From Sipunculus nudus (lineage: Eukaryota; Annelida; Sipuncula; Golfingiida; Sipunculidae): 64,000 nucleotides of DNA. The position numbers and the translations under genes were made by a program. The stretch is taken from positions 53,949,676-54,013,675 of the forward strand of contig CM049316.1 in the NCBI GenBank assembly GCA_026874595.1. The letters run 5' to 3'. This document shows positions 59,607 to 64,000 of the stretch, in pieces. Below the pieces are notes generated by a model, which saw nothing but the letters and a program-made list of their open reading frames with translations, was not told where the DNA came from and did not search any database. Numbering within the stretch: the first letter of the stretch is position 1; each line of letters opens with the position of its first letter.

Positions 59607-59610
<4 letters not shown>

Positions 59611-59654
<44 letters not shown>
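59611..59654. repeat. (TA)n microsatellite
   Basis: Uninterrupted TA dinucleotide. Confidence 0.96.
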
Positions 59655-59657
<3 letters not shown>

Positions 59658-60700
59658 CTAACTTTGTATGGAGACTGTAGCCTCAGACAGAATATGAATG
59701 TTGGTATATTATATGACACTCTTTGAACACTTCAATGATAAAACTAACCAACCACTGTTTTAATAGAATGTCCCGACACAGAAAGACGTGACACAGACAC
59801 TTAATGCACACACACAAATTTATATATTTCTTTATTTTATTAATACTATTTTTCAGTCTAACCAGAACTACGGGTTAGTAAAAACATAATATTAATTCCA
59901 GCATGTAAGATACAGCTTTCTTCGTTACAGGGAATAAATTTAATGTTACAATTAATAATATGTAGCAGTCATTGCATGTATAATATCGTTTCCCAATACT
60001 TTCAGATATCCAGTGTATTGAACTGTATGGCTAGGTCCAAGGAAATGTAATCATTATATATATATCAATCTGTTGAGGAATGCCTCATGCAACCCTCTCT
60101 GGATTGAAACGCCTATAGAAAAGATTGACTATACATGTACTAGCTTTAATCCTCATCAAACGTATCTATTTATACAACAAAGATATCATACTTATTTTTA
60201 CTAAATCAAACAACGTTTGGAACATTGGCCAGCAAAAGCCAAAATTGTATCTCTATTAAAAAAGTTTTAATTCATATTCACGATGAACACCTACTTCGAG
60301 ATTGTCTGAATCAGGCCACATGCTCGACTACAAATAACACCTGTTTATCTTCGGTAATCCACGTGTTACTCAAATATTCATGGACAAACATCTTCAACTG
60401 GTAATACGCTTGACTGACAGCCAGACTCTGGCTTGCTTGAGGAGTAAATCCAGGGAGTTAGGAAGGGTATTACAACTATTGAGAGTATTTGTCATGTAAT
60501 TATAAAATAACTACTGACTTACAAGTGAACATGAGGAATATATGGTTAACTTATTAAATCATACAAATGGCCTCTCAAGGATTCCTCTCAAACAGTTGTG
60601 CCAGTAAATTTTAGGCGTGTGGGATGGAAACCAAAACGAGGCAGTCCACAGCGAGTTAAGCCTTATCTGTTTGCTATTCAATACCGCGCCTGAACCCCGG
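59655..60700. other. CNG intron 4, 3' part
   Basis: No supported feature. It would include the promoter of the candidate first exon at 60,774; no TATA box is seen there. Confidence 0.4.
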
Positions 60701-60773
60701 GATGGCATGGTCGGTTAATCGATACAACAAATTAAAGCTGATTGTCGGTCATTGGAGAGCCAGTCAGGAGCGC

Positions 60774-60816
60774 ATGAAGAAAATGTCCCGCTTCTCCAGC
60801 AAGACTTACTTCCCAG
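60774..60816 (+). CDS. candidate alternative first/paralogous exon of the CNG gene
   Basis: ATG at 60,774 opens MKKMSRFSSKTYFP and then G|GTAGAT in phase 1, matching the 61,490 acceptor only about 670 bp downstream. Read with the upstream open codons it gives SQERMKKMSRFSSKTYFP, which parallels [19 protein letters not shown] of the 45,370 exon; both exons leave in phase 1. It may be an alternative first exon that replaces the long N-terminus while retaining the basic RFSS motif, or a duplicated exon. There is no good acceptor just upstream, which favours a first exon. Confidence 0.45.
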
Positions 60817-61489
60817 GTAGATAATTGTCACGCAGCAAGGGCGCAATATGTTTTTCTTTTCTCCTGCCTGTACGATTTTTGAGACAGTGTTGTCGATTGA
60901 AACTCTTCCTTGTTTGGTTATGTTTAGGGAGCTGGTGAAGACACGCGGCGCTTTGTTCCGTGTACAAGGAATGTATCATTGTCGAAGACTGACTTGACTT
61001 AAATTTGACGCTCTGTTGATATTATCTGAAGCATGGAACTTAAAATTATAGGTGCGCTTTGTATGTCAATGATGCGTTATATTTAAGTGGTCACATTTTC
61101 AGGAAGCTTAACTCTATGGATGTTCTCAGGAATATTATGATGCAAGGATTGAAAGGTGTATAACGCTGTTGTTCCCATATTTTCAGAAAGTGTCCAACAC
61201 GGTGGTTCTCATGTATGCAGGAGTTCAGTAAACATATTTGCAATACGTACAATGTTGTGGTCGTGATATTTTGATAAATGTATAAAGCGTGGGAAGTTAA
61301 ATATTTAAAACGTTATGGTCTGGATATTTGATACTTTGTGCGATCCGGTCATCATTTAATCATGTAAGAATCTATTATGTAGGAATTCTCACATTGATTG
61401 CCGTAAGTTACTTATCAACCATGATAAAGTCTTTTGTTTAGTTTAGTAATACTCTGATGACAGTGTTTTATAGAAATCTTATGTTTCAG

Positions 61490-61687
61490 CCATATCGGCG
61501 GTTTCCGCCATCGAAGAGCAAAGGGAACAACGAGGCAGAAGGCTCAATTCGTTCATTCCAATGTCGTCGCGTGCAAGCAGCGTGCACGAGGTCAAGGACG
61601 AACGTGATTTCCGGTTGGGATGCTGTCGCGTGAAGCTCCCATCATTCCTTCGCCCGAGCCGGTGTTTCTCTACTCTCGATCCGCAAG
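61490..61687 (+). CDS. CNGB: CNG channel beta-type subunit, exon 5 (pre-S1)
   Basis: The exon follows TATGTTTCAG and ends CAAG|GTATTG, phase 1 to phase 1, 198 bp. It encodes a charged segment (AIEEQREQRGRR, VHEVKDERDF) and then a cysteine/basic stretch (LGCCRVKLPSFLRPSRCF) leading to STLDPQG. In CNG beta subunits the equivalent position just before S1 carries a Cys/Lys/Arg-rich sequence ending in I/LDP. The LDP-G-R-L-Y junction to S1 is therefore the expected layout. The exon is GC-richer than its flanks. Confidence 0.86.
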
Positions 61688-62303
61688 GTATTGTGAAATT
61701 TAATCATCATTAAAGTTAATGTTACAGTCCCACACAGGTGTTCTAAAATCTCACTATACAGGAAATGAGAACTGGTGGAACGCACCTTTATTGGTATGAA
61801 AATGTATGTCATCTGCTAGCCGATAAGAATGCACTCCTAAAATGCTTTTTTTTTCTGTGATTATAACACTCCATACACAGCTGTGAGATTTAACATATAC
61901 CCATTGATTAATGTTCAGTACATCTATGTGTATTGTATATTTGACCACTAGAAAACATTACTGTTCTGTTCTCAGCCCTATTTTGCACCAAGGAAGTTAA
62001 AATATGAACATTATAGTTCACAGGCCTAAAGCCTTATACAGGACTGCCACCAAATGCAAGATATCTACCGGCATACCTCCGCTGTTAATGCGTCAATTCT
62101 CTCTGGACAAATAATATCAGTTGTTGATGTTACAGGTGCTTCATGCTTTCCAGAATGGTTATTTTTTTAGTACAGTCCTTTCGACATACAACATTATGTG
62201 AACTTTGGTTTGTTAAAACCATAGGAAATATTTTTAATCGATTTCCTTTCTAAGAGTAACAGATCGTATCGTGCTATAACCCCAGTTAGCCCTTTGGTGG
62301 GCC

Positions 62304-62340
62304 GGCGACGCAACAAAAACCTGAAACCTGTTGCGTCGCC
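62304..62340. repeat. 12-bp perfect hairpin in CNG intron 5
   Basis: GGCGACGCAACA (62,304-62,315) and TGTTGCGTCGCC (62,329-62,340) are perfect inverted repeats around a 13-nt loop. GC-rich GCC/GGC flanks add partial pairing. Confidence 0.85.
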
Positions 62341-62666
62341 GTCGGCGGCTAGTCATCTGCCAGTGAAACCGTATAGTTTTGATCACCTGGTCGAGGTGTA
62401 AATACATACACAATTGTTTATTTGGACATTTTTGGTTATCTTTAGAAAAATAACGAAAGAATTAATGAATGTCGCAAAAGGAATGACATACGAACGTTTA
62501 AAAAGCCTCAGCCCTTTTTTCCAGTTCAGACACAAACGACAGACTCCCGGATATTTTATCTAACATGTTCTTCATATTGTTCTTATATTTTCTTAAGGCA
62601 TTAAAAAATATAAAAAAGATGATATATATATTATAAAAAAAGCATATGTAATTTTTTTTGTTACAG

Positions 62667-63154
62667 GCCGCCTGTATCAGTTCTGGTTGTTCCTCGTTAC
62701 CATGGCGTTTATGTATAACGCGGCAGCCATCCCACTCCGCGCTGCTTTCACTAAAGCTCCTTACTATCAACACCCTGAATACGCCTATAATGTCTGCACT
62801 ATAGTGACTACCACAGCTCAATCTACTATTGTGAATAATTTAACTACTACTTTAAACCAAGGAACGACGTCACCAATGACCACAACAACGACGTCATCGT
62901 TAAATCAGACGAACATTACGACATCCACTGTTGCCCCCACGACAACCGAGCCGGTTACCACCCAAGCCCTTGGCAACATAACACCAGAAGTGGTTTGTCA
63001 GGAAGTTAACCCCGTCAGATATAAAGAAGGAGTTGAAAATGATAACAACCGCTATTATTGGTGGATATTTGATTATTTCTCTGATCTACTGTATCTTCTT
63101 GACATAGTTTTGATAAAAACAAGAGTGAAGTTTGTGCGCAATGGATTATGGGAG
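62667..63154 (+). CDS. CNGB: CNG channel beta-type subunit, exon 6 (S1, S1-S2 loop, S2)
   Basis: The exon lies between TTTTTTTTGTTACAG and GAG|GTAAGA, phase 1 to phase 0, 162 full codons. S1 is LYQFWLFLVTMAFMYNAAAI with the family's PxRxAF-like end (IPLRAAF). S2 is WWIFDYFSDLLYLLDIVLIK followed by TRVKFVRNG; the DYxSDLxYLxDI...TR pattern is diagnostic of CNG channels. Between them is an unusually long extracellular loop: a Cys, a Thr/Ser/Asn-rich stretch of about 60 residues with four N-glycosylation sequons (NLT, NQT, NIT, NIT), then a second Cys. Vertebrate CNG S1-S2 loops are only about 15-25 residues. The exon includes the best evidence for gene identity. Confidence 0.93.
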
Positions 63155-63401
63155 GTAAGAATGTTGCTCTTAATTTGAATTTTTTTTACTTAATGGAACA
63201 AGCTTAGTCTGAATTTGGCGTGAGAAATTTAGGTCTATTTATGTGAATTTATGATACATTGGTGCTTTAAAGTTTTGCTCTTTCAATTGTGTTGCGATTC
63301 TAATGTTGATGCATGATAAATCATGATGTGACATTTATACCAGTACAGCGTCATTAACCTATAGTATATGATAATATATACATTAAATATTCTGTTCCCA
63401 G

Positions 63402-63452
63402 GAAGACCCAAGGGAGACAAAAAAACATTATATGCAGAAGGTAAACTTCAAG
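63402..63452 (+). CDS. CNGB: CNG channel beta-type subunit, exon 7 (S2-S3 linker)
   Basis: The 51-bp exon runs from a TTCCCAG acceptor to AAG|GTAAAT, phase 0 to phase 0, encoding EDPRETKKHYMQKVNFK. It corresponds to the cytoplasmic linker in CNG channels (acidic, then K-x2-YxxxxxFKxD before S3), so the next exon, outside the window, should start in the S3 segment. Confidence 0.85.
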
Positions 63453-64000
63453 GTAAATTTATTTTTGTATTTTCTTTGGCAATTGGCTTCGCATAGTATT
63501 ATATTTATCTTAATTTTCAAACATTATAAATACGCTATGTTAAGATTTAGAAATAATATTTCATTCAATTCTATAATATCATGTTAAAAATTCCAGATAT
63601 GCTGGCAGGATTACGAAATAAACATAAAATTATTGCAACCTATCATATTCGTTGGAAGAAACTGTAATTTTGTAAGACTTGTTGCCCATTCATGTAGAGA
63701 ACACATTTTTATGAAAGTTTATCATTGTACAGTTAAAAGAGTGAAATATAAAAAATTCAGCATGTATAATAATAATGAAAGGTGTAAAAAAGCAACATTC
63801 CATTGCACTTTACATTCCAGCGCTGTTGCAAAGAAAAACCCTTTCATATGCCTTTGATGACCCTTGCATATAGTAAACTGCATTTTTCTTTTCCGTTAAG
63901 TATGTCGTTCTAGGCAAATATGTTTAGGTATACCCTTATGTGGTAATATGTTTAGGTATACCCTATGTGGTAATATGGCTTGGTATACCCTTATGTGGTA
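63453..64000. other. CNG intron 7, runs off the window
   Basis: No exon beginning S3 is seen before the window ends. About three copies of a 28-bp tandem repeat (AATATGTTTAGGTATACCC, TTATGTGGT) occupy 63,918-64,000 and continue beyond the edge. Confidence 0.7.

Noticed and set aside
62498-62821. Minus-strand 107-codon frame
   Set aside because: Antisense to the S1-S2 exon and its AT-rich intron.

Overview
The window looks like nuclear genomic DNA of an animal, most likely a marine lophotrochozoan (probably a mollusc). Reasons: AT-rich sequence, small GT-AG exons scattered in multi-kilobase introns, many (TA)n/(GT)n microsatellites, animal non-LTR retrotransposons, LTR remnants, MITE-like elements and tRNA-derived repeats, plus a metazoan-type cyclic-nucleotide-gated (CNG) channel gene. 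Most long open frames are non-coding shadows. The lineage call is inference.

Region 1 (about 1-6,100, minus strand): a secreted or membrane protein built almost entirely of furin-like (FU) cysteine repeats. Exon 1 (6,041-6,095) encodes a signal peptide. Seven further exons each hold one six-cysteine repeat, and all are bounded by phase-1 introns. The 3' end is uncertain (candidate terminal exon at 300-490) and may lie beyond the window. A separate unrecognised coding-like exon lies at 7,512-7,825 (minus).

Region 2 (about 7.9-19.8 kb): no secure gene. It holds a roughly 1-kb GC-richer minisatellite of 30-31-bp units, a 20-bp minisatellite, a three-copy diverged tandem repeat, and a 618-bp terminal-inverted-repeat element with nested palindromes.

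Region 3 (19.8 kb to the right edge, plus strand): the 5' half of a CNG channel beta-type subunit. Exons at 19,799-20,076, 30,414-30,612, 45,370-45,512, 61,490-61,687, 62,667-63,154 and 63,402-63,452 join in compatible reading phases and encode the disordered N-terminus, the pre-S1 region, S1, the S1-S2 loop, S2 and the start of the S2-S3 linker. S3 onward (pore, cyclic-nucleotide-binding domain) is outside the window. The S1-S2 loop carries a Thr/Ser-rich, multi-sequon mucin-like insert. A further exon at 36,484-36,613 fits only with distal AG acceptors. Small ATG-bearing exons at 34.0, 37.2, 57.1 and 60.8 kb suggest alternative first exons; the one at 60.8 kb resembles part of the 45.4-kb exon.

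The CNG introns are full of transposon debris: one LINE copy on the minus strand (24.0-25.0 kb), a longer one on the plus strand (26.1-28.8 kb) with a degenerate 2A-like motif, three short reverse-transcriptase fragments, two divergent solo-LTR-like copies in opposite orientation (43.4 and 58.4 kb), a tRNA-Pro primer-binding-site remnant (59.5 kb), TIR elements at 41.2 and 47.1 kb, a foldback at 34.1 kb and tRNA-related SINE-like sequences.
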